DNA of 64,000 bases from Streptococcus suis (GCF_024509525.1 NZ_JAMWEM010000002.1:186001-250000); one strand, 5' to 3'; shown: positions 1 through 10,329, numbered from the stretch's first letter. Made by a program: numbers and translations. Notes: generated from the sequence alone by a model not told the origin.

Positions 1-2415
1 CATCTTGGCATACTCAAAAGCAATGTTCATGTTGGACTTGGACAAAACCATGTCTACATTAGACAAGAGGGATCGGAAGAAAGGCCAGTTTTGATACATG
101 GTTTGCAATTTGGCTAAATTAGCTGGATTTTTATCAATGTAATGTTTGAAACTAGATCCGACACCGTACCAACCTGGTAGCATCACGCGGTTTTGAGACC
201 AAGAGAAGACCCACGGAATCGCACGCAAACCACCGATTTCCGTAATGGTCTTACGGGCTGCCGGACGAGAACCGATATTGAGGCTCGAAACTTCACGAAT
301 CGGACTTGCAGCAAAGAAGTAATCATAGAAATGTGGATTATTGAAGACCAAATCACGGTAAATTTGATAGCTATCTGATACAATCTCATCCATAGCTTCA
401 CGGTAGCCGTCGATTTCGTTTGGATTGGTAATCATTTGAGTTACCATACGATCCAGTGTTGCCGAAACAAGCATTTCTAAATTGTAGTACGCAGCATCTT
501 TATTACCATATTTATTACCGATAACTTCACCTTGTTCCGTTAGTCGGATACGGTCCTTGATTGAACCGAATGGTTGAGAAGTAATAGCATCATAAGACGG
601 ACCTCCGCCACGACCTACTGTACCACCACGACCGTGGAAGAAAGTGATATTTACTCCTTCTTCTTGACCGATTTGAGTCAATTCATTTTGAGCCTTATAG
701 AGAGTCCAACCAGATGATAGATAGCCTCCGTCCTTGTTGGAATCAGAATAGCCTAGCATGATTTCTTGGTAGCCTTTGTTGCCTGCAATCCAACGTTTTG
801 CCAAATCTAGCTGCAAATACTGACGCATAGTGTCTGAAGCATTGTCCAAGTCTTCGATTGTTTCAAAAAGCGGAACAATCTGCACACGAGCCTTGTCTTT
901 ATCTACTAGACCGACCTCTTTGAGTAGAACAGCCAACTCTAGTAAGTCTGAGACACTTTCTGAGTGTGAGATAATGTGTTGCTTGATGACTTCCTCACCT
1001 AACTTGTCTTTCAACTCACGCGCCACTGAAAAAATTGCTAGTTCCTTCACCAATTGTTCAGATTTAGGTACATTGGTCGCAGAAAGAATACGTGGATCTT
1101 CTTCTAACTCTTTAAGAAGAATCTGACACTTCTCATTTTCTGACAAGCTGGAGTAATCATCCACGATGCCTGCTGAAGCTAAAAGTTCTGCTACACTCGC
1201 CTCGTGGATTGACGAATCTTGGCGCATATCAATGCTAGCTAGGTAGAAACCAAAGGCCTCCACTGCTTCCAATAATTCAGTAAAATCACCTTTAATCAAT
1301 GCAGCTGTTCGATTTTCTTCCAAGGAAGATTTGATTGCTAGAAGATCTGCTTTAAACTCAGACACATTCGCATAACGAATATCTGACTTTTTATCTTCAA
1401 CCAAGTATGCACGAGTATTGGCTAATTTCATTTGAATATAGTGGAAAGCGCGTCGGTATGGCTCGTGTTCACGATAAACCGATTTATCTTGAGACAAATC
1501 AGCCAACGTTTGTACAGCTGGACTAACTCTAATAATGGTCGTTGACAGAGAAAACTTCCGATAAAGTTTATAGAGTTGCTCATCATAGTAGTTCATGATG
1601 ACATCGCATTGGGTTAAGGCTGACAGTTTAAGAGTATCAGCAGTGACAAAAGGATTTCCATCACGATCCCCACCAATCCACATTCCCATGGTAATCGGAT
1701 GCGGATTAACAAGCTCAATACCTTTCTCAGCTGCTAGACGCTTATATTCTCGCTGGAGCTTGGTAACAGCCTTGATAAATGAGCTATTGTAATACTCCAT
1801 CACATTGGTAATTTCATTAGTTACCTTGAGTTTTTTCTCCCGAATCATATCTGTCTGCATGATTGTCTCTACATAGAAACGAAGTTCATCTTCCCACTTG
1901 CTTTTATTGAGCAAGCCCAGCTTCACATCACGGTATCGACGGAGTAACTCGTGGATATGTTTTGTCAAGTCTAGCATAGACTGACGTTGAACTTGAGTTG
2001 GATGGGCAGTGAGAACGGGAACAACGTTGAGTTTTTCCAAAATCTCTGTCGCATGGGCATGCTTCGAAACTACATCAATCGTCGTTGATAGTTTCCCTAA
2101 ATAATCTTGACCAATATTGTTTTGATGATTAATTTCATAAGCCAAGTCTACATCCTCAGAAATATTAATCAAGAGTGGCAAGACAGCGAAGTAGCGTGAA
2201 ATAACCGCCAGCTCCTCATTCGATAGCTCACTAATAATAGCTAGTAAAGCCTGGTAATTATCCTGGGTCGAAAGATCTGCCAATTCAACAATTTTATTGA
2301 ACGTCTCTTCCGAAATCATCTGTCTAGCAACATCCTGAAGGAGACTGGTTAAAATTTCTACTTCTTCTCGAATGGTTTCTTTGTTATTGTAATTTTCTAA
2401 TTTATGAATTGTCAT
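1..2415 (-). CDS. ppc: Phosphoenolpyruvate carboxylase (3' end outside window)
   Basis: The enzyme carboxylates PEP with bicarbonate to oxaloacetate, the anaplerotic route for aspartate-family amino acids in streptococci that lack a full TCA cycle. About 805 codons are visible; the family is about 900 residues, so the C-terminal tenth lies beyond position 1. Conserved PEPC segments are readable: the catalytic-His region VLTAHPTQ, then [10 protein letters not shown], and [14 protein letters not shown] in the C-terminal half. The ATG at 2415 follows a GAGGAG ribosome site. It lies 26 nt downstream of ftsW on the same strand, as in other streptococci, and may be co-transcribed. No frameshift is seen. 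Confidence 0.96.
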   Translation of the reverse strand, partial: MTIHKLENYNNKETIREEVEILTSLLQDVARQMISEETFNKIVELADLSTQDNYQALLAIISELSNEELAVISRYFAVLPLLINISEDVDLAYEINHQNNIGQDYLGKLSTTIDVVSKHAHATEILEKLNVVPVLTAHPTQVQRQSMLDLTKHIHELLRRYRDVKLGLLNKSKWEDELRFYVETIMQTDMIREKKLKVTNEITNVMEYYNSSFIKAVTKLQREYKRLAAEKGIELVNPHPITMGMWIGGDRDGNPFVTADTLKLSALTQCDVIMNYYDEQLYKLYRKFSLSTTIIRVSPAVQTLADLSQDKSVYREHEPYRRAFHYIQMKLANTRAYLVEDKKSDIRYANVSEFKADLLAIKSSLEENRTAALIKGDFTELLEAVEAFGFYLASIDMRQDSSIHEASVAELLASAGIVDDYSSLSENEKCQILLKELEEDPRILSATNVPKSEQLVKELAIFSVARELKDKLGEEVIKQHIISHSESVSDLLELAVLLKEVGLVDKDKARVQIVPLFETIEDLDNASDTMRQYLQLDLAKRWIAGNKGYQEIMLGYSDSNKDGGYLSSGWTLYKAQNELTQIGQEEGVNITFFHGRGGTVGRGGGPSYDAITSQPFGSIKDRIRLTEQGEVIGNKYGNKDAAYYNLEMLVSATLDRMVTQMITNPNEIDGYREAMDEIVSDSYQIYRDLVFNNPHFYDYFFAASPIREVSSLNIGSRPAARKTITEIGGLRAIPWVFSWSQNRVMLPGWYGVGSSFKHYIDKNPANLAKLQTMYQNWPFFRSLLSNVDMVLSKSNMNIAFEYAKM

Positions 2416-2441
2416 AGTAGCTCCTCTCAATTTCAGCTCTA

Positions 2442-3662
2442 TTAATACATGGTTTGTTCCATCTCTTCTTGAATTAAGTCACGCTTTTCATTTGCGTCAA
2501 TATTCAAGACAAATGCAATTCCTATGGAAATGATTAACAAACTATTTCCTCCTTGAGAAAGGAAGGGGAATGTTACTCCTGTTGCCGGAATTAAACCGGA
2601 TATCCCTCCAACATTGACAAAGGTTTGAATCAGAAGCATGCCAGCCACTCCATAAGACATCATGGCATTGAAAGGATTTCGTGCTCGAATTCCCACCACG
2701 ATAATCCGCAGAATCAAGAAGAAGAGAATCGCAAGAATCAAACTAGCACCTAAAAAACCAAGTTCTTCAATCACTATGGAAAAAGCAAAGTCCGTATGGG
2801 CTTCTGGTAAATACCCCTTTTTCTCAATAGAGTTTCCTAAACCCAAGCCAAACCAGCCTCCATTGCTCATAGCATAATAGGAATTCGTCAGCTGCAAGCC
2901 TGACTCTGTTGCATCGGCAAACGGATCAAAGTAAGCAGCAAATCGACGAGCGATATAGCCAAATACAGGAATTTTGGATACCAAATCAACACCAAGAATC
3001 TTGATGGATCCTAACAACATTCCTGCAGCAAGGACGATTCCAGCCAGAGCCGTTGAAAACCAACGATAACTCACACCACTGACAGTCACCATTATCACAA
3101 TAATTAGGGCAATAATTGTAGCATTTCCAAGGTCTGGCAAACTACCAACCAATACTAGAAAAATCAATGAAATGACACGCCAGTCATTCAGCTGCCTCGG
3201 AATCCAACGTCCTTTCGTCAGGGCTTGGTAATCGTAAATTCGAACATCGCTTTGTAATTTCGAGAATTTATTGGCTAAATACCAGACGATGATTAACTTA
3301 AGATATTCAGCCGGTTGTAAGCCGATAATCCCTCCTGGGCCCAGCCGAATCCAACCGTGCGCACCGTTAACAGCTTCAAAGAAACGTGAGGCAATCAACA
3401 TTCCAGCTTCTACCCACAAAACAATGGTAATGACCGCATTATTCCGCAAAAAACTAAGTTTCATTCGATAGACAATCCAGATAACTATCAAACTTAAAAT
3501 CCAAAAGGCGGCTTGGTTCATCACCAGGGAAAATGGAGAACCACCATTTTGAATCTGTAAAGCACTAGTCGTTGAATAAACGATGATCAACCCCACAACT
3601 GATAATATCAAATACGGAATCAAAATCGAATAGTTCAACAAGTGCCGCTTATCAATCTTCAT
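2442..3662 (-). CDS. ftsW: Septal peptidoglycan polymerase FtsW (SEDS family)
   Basis: A polytopic membrane glycosyltransferase of 406 residues that polymerises lipid II at the division septum together with a class B PBP. It has about ten hydrophobic segments and SEDS signatures such as [30 protein letters not shown] and [15 protein letters not shown]. FtsW and RodA share this fold; position next to ppc and sequence style favour FtsW. The ATG at 3662 follows AGGA. An extended -10 (TGCTATAAT) lies near 3710, just upstream. Confidence 0.93.
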   Translation of the reverse strand: MKIDKRHLLNYSILIPYLILSVVGLIIVYSTTSALQIQNGGSPFSLVMNQAAFWILSLIVIWIVYRMKLSFLRNNAVITIVLWVEAGMLIASRFFEAVNGAHGWIRLGPGGIIGLQPAEYLKLIIVWYLANKFSKLQSDVRIYDYQALTKGRWIPRQLNDWRVISLIFLVLVGSLPDLGNATIIALIIVIMVTVSGVSYRWFSTALAGIVLAAGMLLGSIKILGVDLVSKIPVFGYIARRFAAYFDPFADATESGLQLTNSYYAMSNGGWFGLGLGNSIEKKGYLPEAHTDFAFSIVIEELGFLGASLILAILFFLILRIIVVGIRARNPFNAMMSYGVAGMLLIQTFVNVGGISGLIPATGVTFPFLSQGGNSLLIISIGIAFVLNIDANEKRDLIQEEMEQTMY

Positions 3663-3769
3663 ATACTTGTCCTATTTCTTCTCTTTTAGTGTATCGTTAT
3701 CATTATAGCATACTTTTAAGAAAATCCCCTAGCTATTTCCAATGAAATCAAAGAAGTACAGGCAAAATC

Positions 3770-3808
3770 CGAAAGAAAAGTACCGTGGCCCAATCTAAAC
3801 CACGGCAC
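3770..3808 (-). terminator. Intrinsic terminator after the DUF4430 gene
   Basis: Arms 3780-3788 and 3800-3808 form a 9-bp GC-rich stem; on the minus strand it is followed by CTTTTCTTTC. It sits directly after the stop codon of the DUF4430 lipoprotein gene. Confidence 0.8.
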
Positions 3809-3812
3809 TTCA

Positions 3813-4181
3813 TTATTTAAAAGTTGTTAACGAAAATACAATTTTATCATTTTCTGAAATCAGTTGATTCTCTGCTCCTTTAGAGGCGAACTCTCCATTT
3901 AATTCGTAAGACCAATATGTATTCGTTGCCTCATCTTGACTGACACCATCAATAGAGGTAATAAATCCTTCGGTCTCCTCTACTGCAAAAGACTCCTCTA
4001 AAGCATCCATAACAGAATCGCCTTTTTTAACCGTAACTGTTTTTTCTACTGTCTTTTCTTCTGAAAAATGTACAATAATGGTAGCTGTATAGTGCACTTC
4101 TTCTTGTTTTGCTTCCTGTTGACAAGCTACAAGTAAGAATGCTGAGACTAGCACCGCCAGACTGCTAATTAATTTTCTCAT
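3813..4181 (-). CDS. DUF4430 (transcobalamin-like) lipoprotein
   Basis: Predicted 122-residue lipoprotein. The N-terminus MRKLISSLAVLV is a signal peptide ending in the lipobox LVAC. The mature part resembles the DUF4430 fold: a short beta-rich domain with a VKKGDSVMDALEE segment and a TYWSYELNG segment. This start is preferred over an upstream in-frame one because it places a proper signal peptide at the N-terminus. It overlaps the upstream ECF S-component gene by 17 nt, so the two are translated from one mRNA. Family knowledge links DUF4430 to cobalamin-type ligand binding; its ligand here is not known. A solute-binding partner for the adjacent transporter is an inference. Confidence 0.8.
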   Translation of the reverse strand: MRKLISSLAVLVSAFLLVACQQEAKQEEVHYTATIIVHFSEEKTVEKTVTVKKGDSVMDALEESFAVEETEGFITSIDGVSQDEATNTYWSYELNGEFASKGAENQLISENDKIVFSLTTFK

Positions 4182-4656
4182 TGGAAAAAGTCCTCCTAAA
4201 AATAGAATAAATAACGGGATAGAATAAAGAAGTGGAGACAGCATGTGCTATATCAAATGATAGACCATTCAACCAATACGCAAAAAAGTTTATTTGATAT
4301 TGAAATGCAGATGGTAGGCCGATTAACATTCCATAAAAAAGAAGAAGACATCCTACTAAGATACTTTTAAAAAAAATAGAGATGGAAAACCGCGCTGTCA
4401 ACCAAGTCCAACAACACATCAGAATGGCAAAAGCCACTATCTGCCACAGCACAATTACCCCAAATCCCAATAACAGACTACTTCCAAGCATGGTAAGTGC
4501 CATCACCCATAGACTATCTACCAGGCCAAGGTAGCCGATACTGACAAAAAAAATAGCTGAGATAGGCTTGATATTTGGAAGATATACAAAAGCAAAGCGT
4601 AGAGAGATACAGAGAGCTGCCAACATCACGATCCTCGCCATTCGACTTAGTGGCAT
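4165..4656 (-). CDS. ECF transporter S component, substrate unassigned
   Basis: Small integral membrane protein of 163 residues with about five to six hydrophobic helices. The first segment (MLAALCISLRFAFVYLPNIK) and the last have the character of ECF substrate-binding S subunits. No ATPase or EcfT gene is nearby, so it would be a group II S component sharing a common energising module. Pairing with a DUF4430 lipoprotein suggests a cobalamin-like or other vitamin ligand, but no cobalamin riboswitch is seen upstream. The ATG follows a strong AAAGGAGGT site and a near-consensus promoter. Confidence 0.72.
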   Translation of the reverse strand: MPLSRMARIVMLAALCISLRFAFVYLPNIKPISAIFFVSIGYLGLVDSLWVMALTMLGSSLLLGFGVIVLWQIVAFAILMCCWTWLTARFSISIFFKSILVGCLLLFYGMLIGLPSAFQYQINFFAYWLNGLSFDIAHAVSTSLFYPVIYSIFRRTFSNEKIN

Positions 4657-4688
4657 TATCTCCTACCTCCTTTCTCCAATTCACTATA

Positions 4689-4717
4689 ATCATAGCTTAT
4701 CGCTTAATCTGTGTCAA
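4689..4717 (-). promoter_or_regulatory. Sigma-A promoter for the ECF S component/DUF4430 operon
   Basis: TTGACA (4712-4717, read on the minus strand), a 17-bp spacer, then TATGAT (4689-4694). It is one of the best promoter matches in the window and faces away from the GH25 gene. Confidence 0.8.
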
Positions 4718-4769
4718 GAGATAAACTATTTTTTTGATTTTTACGGACTTTTACGATAGACTAAAGGGG

Positions 4770-5615
4770 ATGAGAAAGAAAATAAAGCCAATCTTTTTGC
4801 TAATCTTCTTCCTGATTTTTACAGGTATTCTCCTCAAGAGTAGGGGAATGGCGCAAGAGACAAACAATGCTGCTCAAACAACTGTCAGCTCCAGTACATC
4901 GACTTCATCCTCTACCTCAACCTATCAAGCAGAGCAAATCTATATCACAAACGCTCTTGAGATGAAGCCAATTATCGATGTGTCCGCTTGGCAGCAACCT
5001 GAGGAAATTGATTACGATATACTCTCTGCTAGCATCTCTGGAGCTATTGTTCGCGTCCAAAGCGGGTCTCACACCAAAAAGGACAATAGTGCTACAGATG
5101 AAAATGGAATGGACAAGGCTTATAAAACACATATTGAAAAATTTCAAAAACGCGGTATTCCCGTAGCGGTGTATGCCTATATCACAGGAAATAGCATTGA
5201 GTCGATGAAAAGCGAAGCAAAGACCTTCTATGAAGCTGCTTCTCCATACAACCCTACTTTTTATTGGATGGATGTTGAAGAAAAGACAATGGAAGACATG
5301 AACAGTGGTATAGAAGCCTTTCGACAAGAACTAGTCAACTTAGGAGCCACAAATATCGGAATTTACATCGGAACTTACTTTATGGAAGAGCACAGTATCT
5401 CCACAGAAAATTTTGATGCTATTTGGATTCCGACCTACGGTACTGATTCTGGCTACTACGAGGCTGCTCCCAATACGGATATTGATTACGATTTACATCA
5501 GTATACTTCTCGAGGCGCTGTTAATGGCTTTGCCAACCATATGGATTTAAATTTGATTACAACTCTCAAAGATCCTAACGAAGTTTATCAGAAGCTATTT
5601 ACAACACCTGAATAA
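4770..5615 (+). CDS. GH25 lysozyme-type muramidase, membrane-anchored or secreted
   Basis: Predicted 281-residue protein: a basic start MRKK, a hydrophobic signal or anchor segment (residues about 6-23), a Ser/Thr-rich linker (about 30-55), then a GH25 muramidase domain. Domain hallmarks are PIIDVSAWQ near its start, YWMDVEE with the acidic catalytic residues, IGIYIGTYF, WIPTYG and LHQYTSRG. It should cleave the MurNAc-GlcNAc bond of peptidoglycan. Start choice is uncertain. The ATG at 4770 gives a good signal peptide, but AAAGGGG abuts it directly; a TTG at 4734 would add 12 residues before the signal. A TTGATT-17-TAGACT promoter ends 7 nt before the ATG, so a leaderless mRNA is possible. 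Confidence 0.88.
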   Translation: MRKKIKPIFLLIFFLIFTGILLKSRGMAQETNNAAQTTVSSSTSTSSSTSTYQAEQIYITNALEMKPIIDVSAWQQPEEIDYDILSASISGAIVRVQSGSHTKKDNSATDENGMDKAYKTHIEKFQKRGIPVAVYAYITGNSIESMKSEAKTFYEAASPYNPTFYWMDVEEKTMEDMNSGIEAFRQELVNLGATNIGIYIGTYFMEEHSISTENFDAIWIPTYGTDSGYYEAAPNTDIDYDLHQYTSRGAVNGFANHMDLNLITTLKDPNEVYQKLFTTPE

Positions 5616-5642
5616 AATGTTATAATTCCACCAATTACATAT

Positions 5643-5724
5643 ACACAAAGGAGTGCTTCGGCTGAGATCGCGAACTGCGAAATCCTCGAACCTGATCTAG
5701 TTAACACTAGCGTAGGAATTGTGT
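5643..5724 (+). promoter_or_regulatory. TPP riboswitch aptamer (THI box)
   Basis: Conserved thi-box elements are in order: GGCTGAGA at 5660-5667 and ACCTGATCTAGTTAACACTA to GCGTAGG at about 5690-5716. P1 forms between ACACAA (5643-5648) and TTGTGT (5719-5724). It lies directly upstream of thiT. Confidence 0.95.
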
Positions 5725-5757
5725 GCTTTATAGAATGATACTATACTCTGCTATAAA

Positions 5758-5787
5758 CACTCCTTTGTTCACTGTCTACAAAGGAGG
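5758..5787 (+). promoter_or_regulatory. Expression platform of the TPP riboswitch (ribosome-site sequestering hairpin)
   Basis: CTCCTTTGT (5760-5768) pairs with ACAAAGGAG (5778-5786), hiding the thiT ribosome site. The alternative partner is ACAAAGGAGTG at 5645-5655 in the aptamer, which pairs with CACTCCTTTGT (5758-5768) over 11 bp. TPP-stabilised P1 uses part of that 5' strand and so would favour sequestration. A short T-run after the hairpin leaves room for termination as well. Confidence 0.8.
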
Positions 5788-5793
5788 CTTTTT

Positions 5794-6342
5794 ATGTCCA
5801 AATCCAAATTATCTATTCTAGCTGAAGTCGCTATCTTTTCTGCAATCGCCCTCGTCTTTGATAAATTCCCACTCTTTACAATGCCCCAAGGTGGATCTAT
5901 CTCCTTAGTCATGCTTCCAATCTTACTGCTTGCGCTACGCCACGGACTAGGGGTGGGTATTCTTACTGGTGGTATTGTAGGAACCATTCAACTTTTCTAC
6001 GGTGGCTACTTCCTAAACATTTTTCAAGTTTTTCTTGACTACGCACTTTCTTACGCTGGAATTGGTTTAGCAGGTTTATTGACCTCCGCCCTATCCAAAC
6101 AAAAATATATAAAACATGCTACTCTCATCATTACCCTGGCTAGTTTTCTAGGAGGAAGCATCCGATTGGTAGCTACCTTCTTATCAGGAATTATTTTCTA
6201 CGCAGACTATGCCCCAGCTGGTACCCCTGTCTGGCTCTATTCCTTTACCTATAATATCAGCTATATTCTTCCTTCCACTGCAATTGCCTCTATTCTGCTC
6301 ATCTTACTCTACAAAGCAAGACCGAGCTTTTATCGGATATAA
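5794..6342 (+). CDS. thiT: Thiamine-specific ECF S component ThiT
   Basis: Integral membrane protein of 182 residues with six hydrophobic segments, matching the ThiT/YuaJ family that binds thiamine with high affinity. Characteristic stretches are FDKFPLFTMPQGGSISLVML near the N-terminus and a C-terminal NISYILPS. Energy coupling would come from an EcfA-EcfA'-EcfT module that is not in this window. The TPP riboswitch directly upstream independently supports the substrate. The ATG is 6 nt after AAAGGAGG, which is the sequence occluded by the riboswitch. Confidence 0.95.
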   Translation: MSKSKLSILAEVAIFSAIALVFDKFPLFTMPQGGSISLVMLPILLLALRHGLGVGILTGGIVGTIQLFYGGYFLNIFQVFLDYALSYAGIGLAGLLTSALSKQKYIKHATLIITLASFLGGSIRLVATFLSGIIFYADYAPAGTPVWLYSFTYNISYILPSTAIASILLILLYKARPSFYRI

Positions 6343-6348
6343 TTGACC

Positions 6349-6385
6349 TGCCTGTTAGATTTTATCTTTCAGGCACTCTTTTTTT
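6349..6385 (+). terminator. Intrinsic terminator after thiT
   Basis: TGCCTG (6349-6354) pairs with CAGGCA (6370-6375), with an inner AGAT/ATCT pair, followed by a T-rich tract ending at 6385. Confidence 0.8.
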
Positions 6386-6444
6386 AGATTTTCAGAGGAT
6401 TTGTGCTATAATTGGAACGTTATAAATACATTTTGGAGGACATT

Positions 6445-7287
6445 ATGGCTTCTTGGATTGCAAGAATTATTAAAGGTATGATTATCGCACTCGGCTTTAT
6501 CTTACCTGGTGTTTCAGGGGGGGTACTTGCTGCTATCCTTGGAATTTATGAACGATTGATTGGATTTTTAGCAAATATTCGAAAAGATTTCAAGGAAAAC
6601 TTTCTTTATTTTGTTCCTGTAGGAATTGGTGGAATTTTGGGAATCGCACTTTTCTCTTTCCCTGTAGAATTTTTATTGCAACATTTCCAAGTCCCAGTTT
6701 TGTGGGCATTTGCGGGAGCAATCGTGGGAACTATTCCTAGCCTACTTAAAGAATCAACTCAAAAGAGCAAACGAGATAGCATTGATTTAGCTTGGTTGAT
6801 TGGGACATTCATCATTTCTGGTCTCCTACTTTACAATTTGAGCGATCTTGTCGGGACACTTCCAGCTACTTTTGCTAGTTTTGTACTGGCAGGTGCCTTG
6901 ATTGCTTTAGGGGTACTTGTTCCTGGACTCAGCCCTTCAAACTTACTATTAATTTTGGGTATCTACACGCCAATGCTCAATGGTTTCAAATCACTTGATC
7001 TATTCGGTACCTTCCTACCAATCGCAATCGGTGGCGTTCTTGCAATGGTGGCTTTTTCAAAAGCAATGGACCACGCTCTGAAAGTCTACCATTCACGTGT
7101 TTATCATTTTATTATTGGTATCGTCTCATCTTCTACTCTCCTAATTTTGATTCCACAAGCAAGTAATAAAGAGTCAATTTCCTATGCTGGAGCTGACTTT
7201 ATTACATGGATTGCTGCTATTGTCCTATTTATACTAGGAGCATGGTTAGGGCTTTGGATGAGTAAACTTGAGGAAAAATATAAATAA
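6445..7287 (+). CDS. DUF368 undecaprenyl-phosphate translocase family protein (PopT-like)
   Basis: Polytopic membrane protein of 280 residues. Two pseudo-symmetric motifs typical of DUF368 are present: LPGVSGGVLAAILGIYERL near residue 20 and VPGLSPSNLLLILGIY in the second half. DUF368 members have been shown in other bacteria to recycle undecaprenyl phosphate across the membrane for envelope synthesis; that role here is by family. The ATG at 6445 follows TTTGGAGGA; an in-frame upstream start overlaps the -10 box (TGCTATAAT near 6413) and is unlikely. Its stop overlaps the ebsC start by 1 nt. Confidence 0.88.
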   Translation: MASWIARIIKGMIIALGFILPGVSGGVLAAILGIYERLIGFLANIRKDFKENFLYFVPVGIGGILGIALFSFPVEFLLQHFQVPVLWAFAGAIVGTIPSLLKESTQKSKRDSIDLAWLIGTFIISGLLLYNLSDLVGTLPATFASFVLAGALIALGVLVPGLSPSNLLLILGIYTPMLNGFKSLDLFGTFLPIAIGGVLAMVAFSKAMDHALKVYHSRVYHFIIGIVSSSTLLILIPQASNKESISYAGADFITWIAAIVLFILGAWLGLWMSKLEEKYK

Positions 7288-7769
7288 TGGCAAAAAAGGT
7301 TAAAATAAAGAAAACCTTGGTGGACCAAATATTAGACAAGGCTAAGATCGATCATGATAGCCTTGTTTTAAATGCCTTCGAAGGTCAACTTCCACCAGGA
7401 ATTGAAGAACACGAAATCTACAAAACACTGGCGTTGACAGGAGATAAAACTGGACCAATTATCGGCATTGTTCCAATCACAGAACACCTATCTGAGAAAA
7501 AATTAGCCAAGATCTCAGGCAATAAAAAAGTCAGCATGATTCCGCAAAAGAACTTGGAAAAAACAACTGGCTACGTCCACGGTGCCAACAACCCTGTCGG
7601 TATTCGTCAAAAGCATAATTTCCCAATCTACATTGACCAATCTGCCCTTGAACTCGGTCACTTGATTGTCTCTGCTGGTGAAATTGGTCGCTCGATTCGA
7701 ATTGACAGTCAGGTATTAGCTGATTTTGTAAAAGCTGACTTTGCCGATTTGATCGAGGGGAGAGATTAG
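7287..7769 (+). CDS. ybaK: Cys-tRNA(Pro) deacylase, YbaK/EbsC family
   Basis: Protein of 160 residues that matches the YbaK/EbsC trans-editing family, which hydrolyses Cys mischarged onto tRNA(Pro). Readable family segments are GYVHGANNPVGIRQKH and the C-terminal LIVSAGEIGRSIRI. A lysine in an early loop would be catalytic in the family. It is translationally coupled to the DUF368 gene (1-nt overlap) and is followed 2 nt later by a phosphatase gene, so the three form one operon. Enterococcal homologues are called EbsC. Confidence 0.9.
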   Translation: MAKKVKIKKTLVDQILDKAKIDHDSLVLNAFEGQLPPGIEEHEIYKTLALTGDKTGPIIGIVPITEHLSEKKLAKISGNKKVSMIPQKNLEKTTGYVHGANNPVGIRQKHNFPIYIDQSALELGHLIVSAGEIGRSIRIDSQVLADFVKADFADLIEGRD

Positions 7770-7771
7770 AC

Positions 7772-8395
7772 TTGAAAATCTACTTTGTCCGACATGGAAA
7801 GACCGAGTGGAATCTGGAAGGTCGTTTCCAAGGTTATTCTGGGGATTCTGCCCTCCTACCACAAGCCTTGGAAGAGGTTGACTTGCTCGGAATACACTTA
7901 GCTGACCTTCATTTCGATGCTATTTATTCTAGTGATTTGCAGCGCGCACATAGTACTGCCGTAGAAATTGCTAAAGCCAATCACCATTGCCAAACCGTTC
8001 TAACCACGCAACAACTACGTGAATGGAATTTTGGACAGCTGGAAGGCACTAAAATCGAGGATTTCAAGTCTGCCTATCCTCAAGAATTTTTCGTCTTGAA
8101 GCACAACCTGACAGATTTTCACTCAGAATTGTTTGGTGCCGAGTCGGTTGAACAAGTCACCCAGCGGTTCATGGAGTTTATCTACTCGCTCAAGGATACG
8201 GCTGCTGAAACAGTCCTTATTGTCAGCCACGGAGCTATCCTAACCGCTTCCATTCATCGACTGCTGGGCTTTCCTCTCGACCAACTTCGTCACCGAGGCG
8301 GTTTGGACAATGCTTCCATTTCCATTTTGGAAACGACCGACTTTGAACACTTTACCGAACTAACTTGGAATGATACTCGTTATAAATCTCACTAA
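7772..8395 (+). CDS. Histidine phosphatase (phosphoglycerate-mutase-like)
   Basis: Protein of 207 residues of the histidine phosphatase superfamily. The N-terminal FVRHGKTEWN carries the phospho-accepting RHG histidine; IYSSDLQRAHSTA and IVSHGAIL supply the other catalytic segments. True glycolytic mutase is encoded separately by gpmA in this window, so this is more likely a broad-specificity phosphatase (GpmB/PhoE-like). The start is a TTG placed 12 nt after a GAGGGGAG site; no ATG precedes the RHG motif in frame. It ends the DUF368-ybaK operon. Confidence 0.85.
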   Translation: MKIYFVRHGKTEWNLEGRFQGYSGDSALLPQALEEVDLLGIHLADLHFDAIYSSDLQRAHSTAVEIAKANHHCQTVLTTQQLREWNFGQLEGTKIEDFKSAYPQEFFVLKHNLTDFHSELFGAESVEQVTQRFMEFIYSLKDTAAETVLIVSHGAILTASIHRLLGFPLDQLRHRGGLDNASISILETTDFEHFTELTWNDTRYKSH

Positions 8396-8422
8396 GAAAG
8401 TAGTTTCCTGCTTTCTTTTTTG
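8395..8422 (+). terminator. Intrinsic terminator before lysS
   Basis: AGAAAGTAG (8395-8403) pairs with CTGCTTTCT (8408-8416), followed by TTTTT. Confidence 0.7.
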
Positions 8423-8448
8423 CTGATTTTTTCCCTATTCTATGATAG

Positions 8449-9975
<1,527 letters not shown>

Positions 9976-10002
9976 ACAAGAGTAGCTTGCTAGTATGGTT
10001 TT

Positions 10003-10092
10003 CACTAGAATGTACCAATCGCTCTCCAGTTTCTTAGCGATTGGCTGAAAAGATAAAATGCTCTTTGGAAATATCCAAGAGCATTTTATCTT
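10003..10092 (+). ncRNA. Candidate antitoxin RNA (RNA II-like) of an Fst-type locus
   Basis: An extended -10 (TGC-TAGTAT, 9991-9996) would start a roughly 90-nt RNA near 10003. It would contain a direct-repeat element (CTAGAATGTACC, 10005-10016), a 9-bp hairpin (10015-10023/10036-10044) and end at the terminator 10050-10092. That hairpin has no T-run, so it is structural rather than a terminator. The layout copies RNA II of par/fst loci: convergent with the toxin mRNA and sharing both the terminator and a repeat. This is inference; no transcript data exist here. Confidence 0.45.
10050..10092. terminator. Long bidirectional terminator shared by convergent transcripts
   Basis: Arms 10050-10068 and 10075-10092 are complementary over about 18 bp with one bulged T, with A-rich and T-rich outer ends in both directions. 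It lies between lysS (plus) and the toxin-like ORF (minus), overlapping the latter's last codons. Confidence 0.85.
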
Positions 10093-10169
10093 GCATTAAT
10101 GAGCCAAACAATGAGAATTTTCAAGATATTAACAAGAAAGCTTATCTCAAACTTTTTTAATTTGACCAT
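10086..10169 (-). CDS. Fst-like hydrophobic toxin peptide candidate (27 aa)
   Basis: A 27-codon ORF: a basic start MVKLKKFE, a hydrophobic core with FLVNILKILIVWL, and a short polar tail INAR before TAA. The size, single membrane helix and C-terminal VWL are reminiscent of Fst/Ldr-type type I toxins; the usual Pro/Gly residues of Fst are missing. A ribosome site (GGAG, 10179-10182) lies 9 nt upstream and is buried in a 10-bp 5' hairpin (10173-10182 with 10246-10255), as in fst RNA I. A second locus at about 17.5 kb encodes KKFEIIFLVTLLKTLIVWL, so hydrophobic character is conserved between copies. The region 9976-10329 otherwise holds no gene. Confidence 0.5.
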   Translation of the reverse strand: MVKLKKFEISFLVNILKILIVWLINAR

Positions 10170-10266
10170 AATAAAACACTCCTGTTCCTAGTTTGTACCG
10201 CCCACTTTATATCTAACTTTTGGGAGGCAGTACAGGTCTTCTAGTGGAGTGTTTTTCATGTGTCTT

Positions 10267-10294
10267 GTTTTAGGGCGCCAGCGCCTTCTCTCAA
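10267..10294 (-). promoter_or_regulatory. Promoter of the toxin-like RNA
   Basis: TTGAGA (10289-10294 on the minus strand), a 16-bp spacer containing the inverted repeat GGCGCTGGCGCC, then TAAAAC (10267-10272). The second copy of the unit has TTAGAA-16-TAAAAT at the matching place (17751-17778). Confidence 0.55.
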
Positions 10295-10329
10295 TAACCC
10301 TTTTACTAATATTTAAAATTCAATCCATA

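Noticed and set aside
830..1792. Plus-strand ORFs opposite ppc
   Set aside because: They are antisense shadows of a well-conserved enzyme, with no ribosome sites or recognisable products.
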